The translations under genes were made by a program, and so were the position numbers. The notes under the pieces are model-generated. The model did no database searches, was not told where the DNA came from, and saw only the letters and a program-made list of their open reading frames with translations. This document shows, piece after piece, positions 1 through 7,904 of a DNA stretch of 64,000 nt (position 1 is the first letter of the stretch; each line of letters starts with the position of its first letter). The DNA comes from Microbacterium esteraromaticum (GTDB lineage: Bacteria > Actinomycetota > Actinomycetes > Actinomycetales > Microbacteriaceae), in the NCBI RefSeq assembly GCF_900163815.1, contig NZ_FUKO01000019.1:186001-250000 (forward strand), read 5' to 3'.

Positions 1-428
1 AGCGGACCGCGGTCACGCAGGGCGTCGCGCACCCAATCGAGTGTGCGCGCATGAGTGTGCCCCCAGCTGTCAGGGGCGGAGGTGCGCTGGCGCCAGGCAT
101 CCATTCGGAATCGCCAGAGCGACCAATCCGCCACCGGCATGAACGCTGCCTCGTGCGCAAGGTATTCGACGTAGTGGGCCGTGCGTGAGACGAACGTGCG
201 ATCGAGCAGCCCGGGGTCGTAGGCGCCGAGCCGCGAGAACATCGGCATGTAGTGCGATCGGGCGAACACGTTCACCGAGTCGATCTGCAGAACACCGAGA
301 CGGTCCATCGCGCGATGCAGATGGCGCGGGGCCACGGCGTCCGGCATCCGCCGTGTGAAACCCTGCGCTGCCAAGGTCATCCGTCGCGCTTCGCCTGCGC
401 TCAGCGTTGATGATTCCAAGCCGGTCAT
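1..428 (-). CDS. YcaQ-family winged-helix protein (crosslink-repair glycosylase type), 3' part missing
   Basis: The reverse strand reads open from an ATG at 428 to the window edge, giving the first 142 residues. The segment LSAGEARRMTLAAQGF near residue 8, followed by LQIDSVNVFARSHYMP, is the usual N-terminal signature of the winged-helix DNA-binding family that includes E. coli YcaQ, which unhooks interstrand DNA crosslinks. A further conserved stretch around HYVEYLAHEAAFMP agrees. A weak Shine-Dalgarno-like GGAGG lies about 17 bases upstream of the ATG. The gene is divergent from the permease at 497. The C-terminal catalytic part is outside the window, so activity cannot be judged. Confidence 0.8.
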   Translation of the reverse strand, partial: MTGLESSTLSAGEARRMTLAAQGFTRRMPDAVAPRHLHRAMDRLGVLQIDSVNVFARSHYMPMFSRLGAYDPGLLDRTFVSRTAHYVEYLAHEAAFMPVADWSLWRFRMDAWRQRTSAPDSWGHTHARTLDWVRDALRDRGP

Positions 429-496
429 TCGCCCAGAATATCGACCGCCTCCGACACGCAGCGGGAGAGATCGGCCCGGGTACGTAGAATTGAATG

Positions 497-1693
497 ATGA
501 GCGACAACCCCAAGCCGAGGTTCCGCAATCCCTTCCGCTACGACACGCCCTCTGCCGACCGCACTGTGAGCAGCGCGACGGATAGAGAAGTGCCGGTCCC
601 GCTCAAGGTCACCGCCGCCTACGGATGGCGTCTGCTCGTCATCGCCGCGGTGATCGCTCTGTTCATCTGGCTGGTGATGCTGCTCAAGCTCCTGGTCATC
701 CCGCTGCTGGTCGGCATCCTGGTCACGGCGCTGCTGTGGCCCGGCTTCCAGCTCATGCTGCGCAGTCGCTTTCCGCGCTGGCTGGCGATCACTGTCGCGC
801 TAGCGGTGGCGATCGGTATCGTCACCGGGCTGATGTGGCTCGTCGTCTGGCAGGTTCGGCTCGAGCTCCCCGACGTGCAGGGCAAGACCCAGCAGGCGTT
901 CGAGCAGTTCCGCACCTTCCTGCTGGAAGGGCCGCTGCACCTCACTGCTGCCCAGATCGACGTGTACATCAAGCAGGGGCTCGATCTGCTCTCCGAGCAG
1001 GCCTCACTGCTGTGGAACGCCGCCGGCGCCGTCACCGGTACCGCCGCGCACATCCTTACCGGCGCGCTGCTCTCACTGTTCATCTTGATCTGTCTGCTGG
1101 CAGACGGTGCGGGGATCTGGCGCTGGACGCTGAAGATGTTCCCGCGAAAGGCGCGCCCGGCGGTGGATGCTGCGGCGAGCAACGGCTGGGCGACCGTCGT
1201 CAACTACGCGCGAACCCAGCTGTTCGTCGCGGCGATCGATGCGGTCGGCATCGGCGTCGGCGCTGCGCTGCTGGGGGTTCCGCTGGCTATTCCGGTGGCG
1301 GTGCTGGTGTTTCTCGGCTCGTTCATCCCGATCGTCGGTGCGGTGCTCACTGGCGCCGTCGCGGTATTCCTCGCGCTGGTCTACAACGGCCCGTGGATAG
1401 CGCTGGCGATGCTCGGCGTCGTTCTCCTGGTGCAGCAGGTCGAGGGGCACATCCTGCAGCCGATCATGATGGGCTCGGCTGTGAAGGTGCACCCGCTCGC
1501 GGTAGTGCTGGTCGTAGCCGGTGGCGCCATGATCGCCGGCATCCCGGGCGCGCTGTTCGCCGTGCCATTGGCGGCATTCATCAACGTGGCGGCGGTGACG
1601 ATCAGCACCGGCGCGTGGCGCACCGGTGCTGAACCGCGCGCTGATCTGATCTGGAGCACAGTGCCGCGCGAGCGGCCGAGGAGGAACCGATGA
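497..1693 (+). CDS. AI-2E family transporter (PerM-like membrane protein)
   Basis: About 398 residues. A hydrophilic N-terminus of about 35 residues is followed by paired hydrophobic segments from about residue 36, a soluble region around 110-160, and further membrane spans to about residue 370, the layout of the AI-2E/PerM family (PF01594). Members export small molecules; the substrate is unknown here. Two adjacent ATGs occur at 494 and 497. The second is preferred because a TAGAAT -10 box at 485-490 lies six bases upstream, the spacing of a leaderless transcript and one repeated in many genes of this window. The stop overlaps the ilvA start by four bases (ATGA), so the two are probably co-translated. 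Confidence 0.85.
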   Translation: MSDNPKPRFRNPFRYDTPSADRTVSSATDREVPVPLKVTAAYGWRLLVIAAVIALFIWLVMLLKLLVIPLLVGILVTALLWPGFQLMLRSRFPRWLAITVALAVAIGIVTGLMWLVVWQVRLELPDVQGKTQQAFEQFRTFLLEGPLHLTAAQIDVYIKQGLDLLSEQASLLWNAAGAVTGTAAHILTGALLSLFILICLLADGAGIWRWTLKMFPRKARPAVDAAASNGWATVVNYARTQLFVAAIDAVGIGVGAALLGVPLAIPVAVLVFLGSFIPIVGAVLTGAVAVFLALVYNGPWIALAMLGVVLLVQQVEGHILQPIMMGSAVKVHPLAVVLVVAGGAMIAGIPGALFAVPLAAFINVAAVTISTGAWRTGAEPRADLIWSTVPRERPRRNR

Positions 1694-2919
1694 CCGCAGT
1701 CCCCAGCCTGGCCGAGTTCACCGCAGCCGCGGAGAGCCTTGCAGGGGTGATCTCGCACACGCCGACCCTCCTCACACGCGCTGTGAGCGAGGCTCTCGGG
1801 TCGCCGGTGCTCCTGAAGATGGAGAACCTGCAGCGCACCGGATCGTTCAAGATCCGCGGTGCGACGTACCGCCTCGCGCAGCTGACCGCTGAAGAGCGCT
1901 CCCGCGGTGTCGTTGCTGCATCCGCAGGCAACCACGCGCAGGGTGTGGCGCTGGCCGCACAAGCGTTCGGCATCCCCGCGACGATCTTCATGCCGCTCGG
2001 AGTGCCCGTTCCCAAGCTGCTCGCCACGCGGGGATACGGGGCCGAGGTTGTGCTGGAGGGCGATACGGTCGCCACGCCGCTGCGCCTCGCTGCCGAGTTC
2101 GCCGAACGCACCGGTGCGGTGCTGATCCATCCCTTCGACCACCGTGACATCGTGATCGGTCAGGGCACGCTCGGACTCGAGGTCTTCCAAGACGTTCCCG
2201 ACGTCGACACGATCATCGTGGGCATTGGTGGCGGTGGACTCATCGCCGGTGTGGCCGCGGCGGTGAAGGCAGCGGCGGCGGCCGCCGGAAGGTCGGTGCG
2301 CATCATCGGTGTGCAGGCGGAGAATGCCGCAGCGATGCTGCCCTCGCTCGCCGCAGGGCATCCGGTTGAGATCCAGACGCAGCCGACGATCGCCGACGGC
2401 ATCCTGGTGGCGCAGCCTGGTGCAGTGCCGTTCGAGATCATCCAAGACCTGGTCGATGAGGTCGTCACGGTCTCTGATGACGACATCGCCCGCGCGCTGC
2501 TGGTCCTGCTCGAGCAGGCCAAGGTCGTCGTCGAGCCCGCCGGTGCCGTCGGCGTCGCCGCGATTCTCGCGGGCAAAGTGCACGGGACGGGCAAGACCGT
2601 ATCGATCCTCTCCGGCGGCAACATCGACCCGCTGCTGCTGCAGCGGGTGATGTCGCACGGGCTCGCGGCCGCCGGCCGCTACGTGACCGTGCGCATTCCG
2701 TTGCCGGATCGCCCCGGACAGCTGGCACGCGTGTCCGAACTGCTCGCGCAGGTCGGCGCCAATGTCATGGAGGTGCTGCACACCCGCCACGGGCAGGGCC
2801 TGCAGATCAGCGAGGTGGTTCTGCAGATGAGCATCGAGACGCGGGGCACCGAGCACACCGGACTCACGCTCGACACGCTGCGTGCGGCAGGGTTCGAGCC
2901 CGTCGTCATCGCGGACTGA
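1690..2919 (+). CDS. ilvA: Threonine ammonia-lyase with C-terminal ACT domain
   Basis: 409 residues. The enzyme deaminates threonine to 2-oxobutanoate using pyridoxal phosphate. The PLP lysine is K54 in GSFKIRGA, the substrate loop SAGNHAQG lies at 78-85, and the glycine-rich phosphate-binding loop GIGGGGL is near residue 180. The last 80 residues, from about YVTVRIPLPDRPGQLA, form a single ACT domain. Length and single ACT domain fit the short TdcB-like class common in actinobacteria rather than the long two-ACT enzyme. It starts inside the stop of the upstream permease gene. A strong hairpin follows at 2966. It could serve isoleucine synthesis or threonine catabolism. Confidence 0.92.
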   Translation: MTAVPSLAEFTAAAESLAGVISHTPTLLTRAVSEALGSPVLLKMENLQRTGSFKIRGATYRLAQLTAEERSRGVVAASAGNHAQGVALAAQAFGIPATIFMPLGVPVPKLLATRGYGAEVVLEGDTVATPLRLAAEFAERTGAVLIHPFDHRDIVIGQGTLGLEVFQDVPDVDTIIVGIGGGGLIAGVAAAVKAAAAAAGRSVRIIGVQAENAAAMLPSLAAGHPVEIQTQPTIADGILVAQPGAVPFEIIQDLVDEVVTVSDDDIARALLVLLEQAKVVVEPAGAVGVAAILAGKVHGTGKTVSILSGGNIDPLLLQRVMSHGLAAAGRYVTVRIPLPDRPGQLARVSELLAQVGANVMEVLHTRHGQGLQISEVVLQMSIETRGTEHTGLTLDTLRAAGFEPVVIAD

Positions 2920-2965
2920 TCCGAGTCAGCGGGCTGCCTCGGTGCCGAGAGAGCCCGGGAGACAG

Positions 2966-3007
2966 AACGGCGGGATGCCGGTCGAATCGACCTGGCATCC
3001 CGCCGTT
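2966..3007. terminator. Bidirectional terminator between ilvA and greA
   Basis: A perfect 14-bp inverted repeat (AACGGCGGGATGCC at 2966-2979, complement at 2994-3007) with a 14-base loop lies between the convergent ends of ilvA and greA. The right side ends in a short T run. It can serve both genes. Confidence 0.8.
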
Positions 3008-3018
3008 TCTGCGTCTGA

Positions 3019-3507
3019 TCAGCCGGCGTACGTCTCGACGCCGGTGACCTCGACGGTGATCGCACGCCCATTGGGAGCCTCGTAGCTGGCCTTCGCGCCG
3101 ACCTTCAGGCCCATAATGGCCTGGCCGAGCGGGCTCGCTTCGCTGTAGACATCGATATCGCCGTTGGCAGCGATCTCGCGGCTGCCGAGCAGGAAGACCT
3201 CTTCATCGCCGGCGACCAGCGCGGTGACGACGGTGCCGGGTTCGACGATGCCGCGGCTCGTGGGCGCTTCGCCGACCTTGGCGGTCTTCAGCAGCTGCTG
3301 GAGCGTGCGGATGCGTGCCTCCTGCTTGCCCTGCTCGTCTTTGGCTGCGTGATAGCCGCCGTTCTCTTTGAGATCGCCTTCTTCGCGGGCCGCCTCGATG
3401 CGCTGTGCGATCTCGTCACGGCCGAAGGTCGAGAGGTGCTCGAGCTCTTCGACGAGTCGATCGTAGGCCTCCTGTGTGAGGAAAGGTACCTGAGCGTCTG
3501 TAGACAC
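3019..3507 (-). CDS. greA: Transcription elongation factor GreA
   Basis: 162 residues, the usual GreA size. GreA enters the RNA polymerase secondary channel and stimulates cleavage of backtracked transcripts. The N-terminal half (about 8-85, YDRLVEELEHLSTFGRDEIA onward) is the helical hairpin with the acidic stretch EEGDLKENGGYHAAKDEQ. The C-terminal half contains the FKBP-like segment ending SPLGQAIMGLKVGA. GreA next to DUF4307 and a hemolysin-III gene is the arrangement seen around Rv1080c in mycobacteria. It is followed by the shared terminator at 2966 and preceded by its own promoter region (3508-3587). Confidence 0.95.
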   Translation of the reverse strand: MSTDAQVPFLTQEAYDRLVEELEHLSTFGRDEIAQRIEAAREEGDLKENGGYHAAKDEQGKQEARIRTLQQLLKTAKVGEAPTSRGIVEPGTVVTALVAGDEEVFLLGSREIAANGDIDVYSEASPLGQAIMGLKVGAKASYEAPNGRAITVEVTGVETYAG

Positions 3508-3587
3508 AGCGTGCTCCTTCGTGCGGGCCCGTTCAGGGGCTGGAGGAATCCCGGCTCATCAGCCGAGACCGAGTGGGGATATGCCAA

Positions 3588-3613
3588 GACGCCCCGGCAC
3601 AGGCCGGGGCGTC
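3588..3613 (-). terminator. Terminator of the DUF4307 gene
   Basis: An 11-bp GC-rich inverted repeat (3588-3598 with 3603-3613, loop ACAG) lies just beyond the DUF4307 stop on the minus strand and before the greA promoter. The minus strand continues TTGGCATAT, a modest T-rich tail. Confidence 0.65.
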
Positions 3614-3632
3614 GGTCATCTTGGGGATGAGT

Positions 3633-4019
3633 CTAAGCGACCCAGCAGGTCTTCACCAAACCGGTTGTCGCCTCGGCGACGGTGGGGATGCGCACGTGAA
3701 CGCCCTTGGTGTGGTGCTCGGCGCCGGCGATGTCGACGATCTTCCAGCCGACCACGCCGAACTCCACATCGAGCGCTTCGACCGCACAGGTGACGTCGGC
3801 GCCGATCGGTGCGGTGAACTGGAATTGCACATCGACGCTGTGCGCGTCGACGACCTCGAAGCCGAGATCATCAGCATCCACCGCGCTCATCTGTGTCGCG
3901 ACGGTCATCCACCCGAACGCGATGATGACCGCGACGGCGAGGGTGCCCCCGATGATCCACGGCAGCCGTCGACGACCGGTGCGACCGTAGCGCTCGTCAA
4001 GCTCGTGTGCGGTGGTCAC
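3633..4019 (-). CDS. DUF4307 membrane-anchored protein
   Basis: 128 residues with a GTG start behind a GGGAGACC ribosome site. A short basic N-terminus (DERYGRTGRRR) precedes one membrane span at about 19-40 (LPWIIGGTLAVAVIIAFGW), then an extracytoplasmic beta-rich domain containing two cysteines (VTCAVEAL and KTCWVA). This matches DUF4307, an actinobacterial family of unknown function found next to greA (Rv1081c position in M. tuberculosis). In mycobacteria the next gene is mca, the mycothiol S-conjugate amidase; here the neighbour is directly the small membrane protein at 4094. Confidence 0.85.
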   Translation of the reverse strand: MTTAHELDERYGRTGRRRLPWIIGGTLAVAVIIAFGWMTVATQMSAVDADDLGFEVVDAHSVDVQFQFTAPIGADVTCAVEALDVEFGVVGWKIVDIAGAEHHTKGVHVRIPTVAEATTGLVKTCWVA

Positions 4020-4093
4020 AGGTCTCCCGGTTCTCTGTCGGCGGATAGGCTGGTACTCCCAGGTTATGCGACCTGCGGAGGAAAGGCGGACTC

Positions 4094-4360
4094 ATGCTCC
4101 TGTTCGGCGACACGACCCCGATGCCGACACCGTCGATGACAGTCCATCCCGACTCCGTCACGCCCGGATTCGCCGGCTTCGCGATCGTCGTTCTGATCGT
4201 CATCGCCGTCATCCTGCTCATCTGGGACATGAACCGTCGCATCCGTCGCGTCCGATACCGCGAGGAAGTGCGTGAGGAGCTGGATGCCGAGCAGGCAGCA
4301 ACTGAGCAGTCCAGCGCCGACGCAGCCGAGTCCGACGAGGTCGGTGACGGCCGCGACTGA
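4094..4360 (+). CDS. Small single-span membrane protein (Rv1083-like)
   Basis: 88 residues. A short Pro/Thr-rich N-terminus (TPMPTPSMTV) is followed by one membrane helix at about 27-46 (GFAIVVLIVIAVILLIWDM), a basic stop-transfer segment RRIRRVRYREEVREELDAEQ and an acidic tail. Size, the WDM..RIRR..YR pattern and position between DUF4307 and the hemolysin-III gene match the small protein that follows mca in mycobacteria (Rv1083). The GGAGGAAAGG ribosome site is strong, so this gene is leadered. Function unknown. Confidence 0.75.
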   Translation: MLLFGDTTPMPTPSMTVHPDSVTPGFAGFAIVVLIVIAVILLIWDMNRRIRRVRYREEVREELDAEQAATEQSSADAAESDEVGDGRD

Positions 4361-4387
4361 CGGTCGAGCCTTCTAGCCTCGGTGCGA

Positions 4388-5122
4388 TCAGCCGGGCAGC
4401 CCGAGCGAGGGCGAGAACGGCGCCAGCGAGATCAGCAGGCAAGCGGTCCAATGGCACAGGAACGCGAGCACCGTGCAGACGTGGAAGATCTCGTGGAAGC
4501 CGAAGTGGCCCGGCCACGGGTTGGGCTTCTTCATCGCGTAGACGATCGCACCGCCGGTGTAGAGCAGGCCGCCCACACACACCAGCACCATCATCGCGAC
4601 GTTGGCCGTCGCCAGATCGACCATGTACATCACGGCGGCCCAGCCGAGCACCAGGTAGAGCGCGACATACAGCCAGCGTGGCGCGTTGATCCAGAAAACG
4701 CGGAACAGGATGCCCAGGAGTGCTCCGGTCCACACGAGGGTCAGCAGCAGCACCCCCTTCTCGGGCACGAGCGCGAGGGTCGCCAGCGGCGTGTAGGTAC
4801 CGGCGATCAACAGCAGGATGTTCGCGTGATCGATGCGCTTGAGGACCATCTTGGTTTTCGGGCCCCAGTTGAACCGGTGGTAGAGCGCGGAGTTGCCAAA
4901 CAGCAGCAGTGAGGACACCATGAAGACGGTTGCGGCCCATTTCGCGGGAGCGCCCTCGGCAAGGACGATGAGCACTATGCCGGCGACGATGGCGATCGGG
5001 AAGGTTGCCGCGTGCACCCATCCGCGCCAAGTCGGTTTGATCTCGACCGAAGCGTCCTTCTCAGCGGTATCCAGAAGGGGAAGCTGGGGGACATCGGGCA
5101 TGTCTGCGGCTGGCGTGCTCAC
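4388..5122 (-). CDS. trhA: Hemolysin III / TrhA (PAQR family) membrane protein
   Basis: 244 residues, GTG start. About seven membrane spans follow a 30-residue soluble N-terminus. The family metal-site motifs are visible: SALYHR near residue 79, DHANIL near 97, and HEIFHVCTVLAFLCHW near 203. Bacterial members are called hemolysin III; they belong to the PAQR superfamily and are thought to affect membrane homeostasis, and hemolysis is not a safe assumption. It is divergent from uppS. A TAGAGT box at 5129-5134 (minus strand) lies six bases before the GTG, which suggests a leaderless message. Confidence 0.9.
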   Translation of the reverse strand: MSTPAADMPDVPQLPLLDTAEKDASVEIKPTWRGWVHAATFPIAIVAGIVLIVLAEGAPAKWAATVFMVSSLLLFGNSALYHRFNWGPKTKMVLKRIDHANILLLIAGTYTPLATLALVPEKGVLLLTLVWTGALLGILFRVFWINAPRWLYVALYLVLGWAAVMYMVDLATANVAMMVLVCVGGLLYTGGAIVYAMKKPNPWPGHFGFHEIFHVCTVLAFLCHWTACLLISLAPFSPSLGLPG

Positions 5123-5128
5123 GTGCCC

Positions 5129-5205
5129 ACTCTAAGCGCCGGTGCATTCCCCCAGCGGTACATATGCTGTGCAGTCAGGTGCCATCCGACTCGGGGCAGT
5201 AGCGT
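5129..5205. promoter_or_regulatory. Divergent leaderless promoters of trhA and uppS
   Basis: TAGAGT on the minus strand (5129-5134) and TAGCGT on the plus strand (5200-5205) each sit exactly six bases before the GTG starts at 5122 and 5212. No Shine-Dalgarno sequence fits into either gap. Confidence 0.6.
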
Positions 5206-5211
5206 AGGCAT

Positions 5212-5994
5212 GTGACTGCACGAGAGAGCTCGGGGCGGGGGCCCCTCTATCGGCTCTATGGCAATCGACTTCGTCGTCGAATCGATCCCGCATCCGTTCC
5301 CCATCATGTCGCGATGATGATCGACGGGAACCGACGCTGGGCGCGACAGCTCGGCTATGAGTCCGCTGCCGAAGGCCACCGAGCTGGCGCAGCCAAGATG
5401 CGCGAGTTCTTGGAATGGTGCGATGACCTCGGCGTTCAGGTCGTCTCGCTGTACCTCCTCTCGGCAGACAACCTGCAGAAGCGCGACTCGAAAGAGATCG
5501 GCGATCTCATCGAGATCATCGCCGAACTCGCCGACAGCCTGTCGCAGCACGGCAGCTGGCGGGTGCAGCAGGTGGGACGCTCCGATCTGCTGCCTCCTGA
5601 ATTGTCACGGGTGCTCGACGACGCACAGCGCCGCACGAAGGACCGCACCGGTCTGCACGTCAACCTCGCCGTCGGATACGGCGGACGCAACGAGATCGTG
5701 GATGCTGTGCGCAGCATCATCGGAAAGCACAACGCTTCGGGTGGCACGCTCGAAGATCTGGCCGTTCAGCTCACTCCGGAGATGATCGGCGAGCATCTGT
5801 ACACCGGTGGTCAGCCCGATCCCGATCTCGTGATCCGCACGAGCGGTGAACAGCGACTCAGCGACTTCCTGCTGTGGCAGAGCGCGCACAGCGAGTTCTA
5901 TTTCGTCGAGGCGCTGGGGCCGGATCTGCGTGAAGTGGACTTCCTGCGGGCGATCCGCGACTTCGCCGATCGGGACCGCCGGTACGGGCGCTGA
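5212..5994 (+). CDS. uppS: Cis-prenyltransferase (isoprenyl transferase)
   Basis: 260 residues, GTG start. It condenses isopentenyl diphosphate in cis configuration. The catalytic motif is MMIDGNRRWARQLG at about residue 35, and the C-terminal IPP-binding motif is RTSGEQRLSDFLLWQ near 212. Actinobacteria usually carry two such enzymes; the one beside a hemolysin-III gene (Rv1086 in M. tuberculosis) makes short Z-farnesyl diphosphate that is then extended. By synteny this copy may be the short-chain enzyme, but chain length cannot be read from the sequence. A leaderless promoter at 5200 drives it. A 184-bp gap separates it from phoH. Confidence 0.92.
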   Translation: MTARESSGRGPLYRLYGNRLRRRIDPASVPHHVAMMIDGNRRWARQLGYESAAEGHRAGAAKMREFLEWCDDLGVQVVSLYLLSADNLQKRDSKEIGDLIEIIAELADSLSQHGSWRVQQVGRSDLLPPELSRVLDDAQRRTKDRTGLHVNLAVGYGGRNEIVDAVRSIIGKHNASGGTLEDLAVQLTPEMIGEHLYTGGQPDPDLVIRTSGEQRLSDFLLWQSAHSEFYFVEALGPDLREVDFLRAIRDFADRDRRYGR

Positions 5995-6178
5995 CCGGCA
6001 TCCGCCGTTCACGTCCCCTTCACGAAATGGTCGCGTGTCGATCGCGATTCTTTCGGACCCGCGACGTACCTTCGAGGCATCGGGCACCGCGTCCGATCGA
6101 GTCGGCCTTCAGGTTCGCGACTCGTGGCCCTGGCCGATTCGCTGCAGAACCGGGATCATGCCCGGGTAGGAGTGGATC

Positions 6179-7546
6179 GTGACCACACGTACAGCGCAGC
6201 AGCAGCCCACCCGCCGGGCCGCCACCACCACCGGAGCCGTGTCGCAGGATGACACGGCTCTTCGCACATATGTGCTCGACACATCGGTGCTGTTGAGCGA
6301 CCCGCAGGCGCTCTTCCGGTTCGCGGAGCATTCGATCGTGCTTCCGGTCGTGGTGATCTCCGAGCTGGAGAGCAAACGGAACGATCCCGAACTCGGCTAC
6401 TTCGCCCGGCGTGCACTTCGCCACCTCGACGAGCTTCGCGTCGAGCACGGGCGCCTCGACTTCCCGGTCGAGGTCGGCGAAGGCGGCACGCTGCGTGTCG
6501 AACTCGGCAGCGTTGACGTCTCGATCCTGCCGGCCGGCATCCGTCTCGGCGACAACGACACCCGCATTCTCGCCACGGCGGCGCAGCTCGCGAACGACGG
6601 GCAGAACGTCACGATCGTGTCGAAGGATCTGCCGATGCGCGTCAAGGCGGCATCCCTGGGACTTGCTGCCGAGGAATACCTGGCTGAACAGGCGGTCGAC
6701 TCGGGGTGGACGGGCATCACGACGCTCGATCTGTCCGGCGACGAGATGAGTGACCTCTACGAGAGCGAGGTCGGGCTCAGCGAAGACGTGCGCGGTGTGC
6801 CGGTGAACACGGGGCTGATCATCCATTCCGAGCGGGGGTCCGCGCTCGGCAAGGTCGTCGGAGACGGCGAGTTTCGGCTTGTGCGCGGCGACCGTGAGGT
6901 CTTCGGGATGCACGGCCGTTCGGCGGAGCAGCGCATCGCGATCGATCTGCTGCTGGACTCGGAAGTCGGCATCGTGTCGCTCGGCGGGCGGGCCGGAACC
7001 GGAAAGTCAGCGCTGGCGCTGTGCGCGGGGCTGGAGTCGGTGCTGGAGCGGCAGCAGCAGAAGAAGATCATCGTCTTCCGCCCGCTGTTCGCGGTCGGCG
7101 GCCAGGAGCTCGGCTACCTGCCGGGTGACCAGGGCGAGAAGATGGGTCCGTGGGGCCAGGCGGTTTTCGACACGCTCGGCTCGGTTGTCTCCGGCAACGT
7201 CCTCGAGGAGGTCGTCGAGCGCGGGATGCTGGAGGTGCTGCCACTCACGCACATCCGCGGACGTTCGCTGCACGACGCGTTCGTCATCGTCGATGAGGCG
7301 CAGTCGCTGGAGCGCAACGTGCTGCTCACAGTGCTGAGCCGGATCGGTCAGAATTCGCGGGTGATCCTCACCCACGATGTCGGCCAACGTGACAACCTGC
7401 GGGTCGGTCGCCACGATGGCATCGCCAGCGTGATCGAAACGCTCAAGGGTCACGATCTGTTTGCGCACGTGACGCTGCAGCGCTCGGAGCGCTCGGCGAT
7501 CGCGGCGCTGGTGACCGAGCTGCTGGAGGGTGGAGAACTCAGCTGA
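6179..7546 (+). CDS. PIN domain-PhoH ATPase (PhoH2)
   Basis: 455 residues, GTG start. The N-terminal PIN RNase domain (about 30-160) begins with [12 protein letters not shown], whose aspartate is a metal ligand, and includes NDTRILATA. The C-terminal PhoH-type P-loop domain carries Walker [11 protein letters not shown] near residue 270 and Walker [10 protein letters not shown] near 368. This fusion is PhoH2, described in mycobacteria as a sequence-specific RNA helicase and RNase. A small upstream phoAT-like antitoxin, known in mycobacteria, was not recognised in the 184-bp leader. Downstream lie two copies of a palindromic repeat. Confidence 0.92.
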   Translation: MTTRTAQQQPTRRAATTTGAVSQDDTALRTYVLDTSVLLSDPQALFRFAEHSIVLPVVVISELESKRNDPELGYFARRALRHLDELRVEHGRLDFPVEVGEGGTLRVELGSVDVSILPAGIRLGDNDTRILATAAQLANDGQNVTIVSKDLPMRVKAASLGLAAEEYLAEQAVDSGWTGITTLDLSGDEMSDLYESEVGLSEDVRGVPVNTGLIIHSERGSALGKVVGDGEFRLVRGDREVFGMHGRSAEQRIAIDLLLDSEVGIVSLGGRAGTGKSALALCAGLESVLERQQQKKIIVFRPLFAVGGQELGYLPGDQGEKMGPWGQAVFDTLGSVVSGNVLEEVVERGMLEVLPLTHIRGRSLHDAFVIVDEAQSLERNVLLTVLSRIGQNSRVILTHDVGQRDNLRVGRHDGIASVIETLKGHDLFAHVTLQRSERSAIAALVTELLEGGELS

Positions 7547-7587
7547 CGGCGCTGATCGCCGCGGCCTGGCCTGCCCCGGGGCGGCCC

Positions 7588-7690
7588 GGCTCGTACAGTT
7601 TGGGGGCCGGTGAGACAGTTGTCGGACGGGATGCGACGATCGGTCCGACATCTGGCGGGTCGGCCCCCAAAGTGTGCGCCTGGAGTGCGC
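7588..7690. repeat. Nested palindromic interspersed repeat, copy 1
   Basis: A 103-bp unit in the 358-bp space after phoH (7547-7904), where no gene is seen. The outer stem pairs TTTGGGGGCCG (7599-7609) with CGGCCCCCAAA (7661-7671), perfect over 11 bp. The inner stem pairs TGTCGGAC (7620-7627) with GTCCGACA (7643-7650). The right flank GTGTGCGCCTGGAGTGCGC is shared with copy 2. Possible roles are a REP/MITE-like element or a transcription stop for the genes on either side. Confidence 0.75.
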
Positions 7691-7770
7691 CTCGCCGGGT
7701 CGTCCGGGCCTCACCTTGCCGTGTGGACCGCATCCGGGCGCGTCGCGTCAGCGACGGCGGGGGACGGCTC

Positions 7771-7873
7771 GGCTCGTACAGTTCGGGGGGCGGTAGGACG
7801 GTTGTCGGACGGGATGCCGGCATCGGTCCGACATCTGGCGTGTCGGCCCCCAAAGTGTGTGCCTGGAGTGCGC
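7771..7873. repeat. Nested palindromic interspersed repeat, copy 2
   Basis: This 103-bp unit has the same length and orientation as copy 1 and starts 183 bp after it. The inner stem and the right half (CGGCCCCCAAAGTGTG) are conserved; the left outer arm reads TTCGGGGGGCGG and pairs imperfectly. It ends about 30 bp from the stop of the secreted-protein gene at 7905. The spacer between copies (7691-7770) shows no gene. Confidence 0.75.
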
Positions 7874-7904
7874 GCTAAAGGCTCCGGCCTTGCGGGCGCG
7901 CGGG

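Noticed and set aside
1381..2856. A 491-residue minus-strand frame opposite ilvA
   Set aside because: No family features; ilvA is intact on the plus strand with a coupled start.
5995..6178. A possible small antitoxin gene (phoAT-like) before the PIN-PhoH gene
   Set aside because: No coupled frame with a convincing start and ribosome site was found in the 184 bp; only a promoter region is supported.
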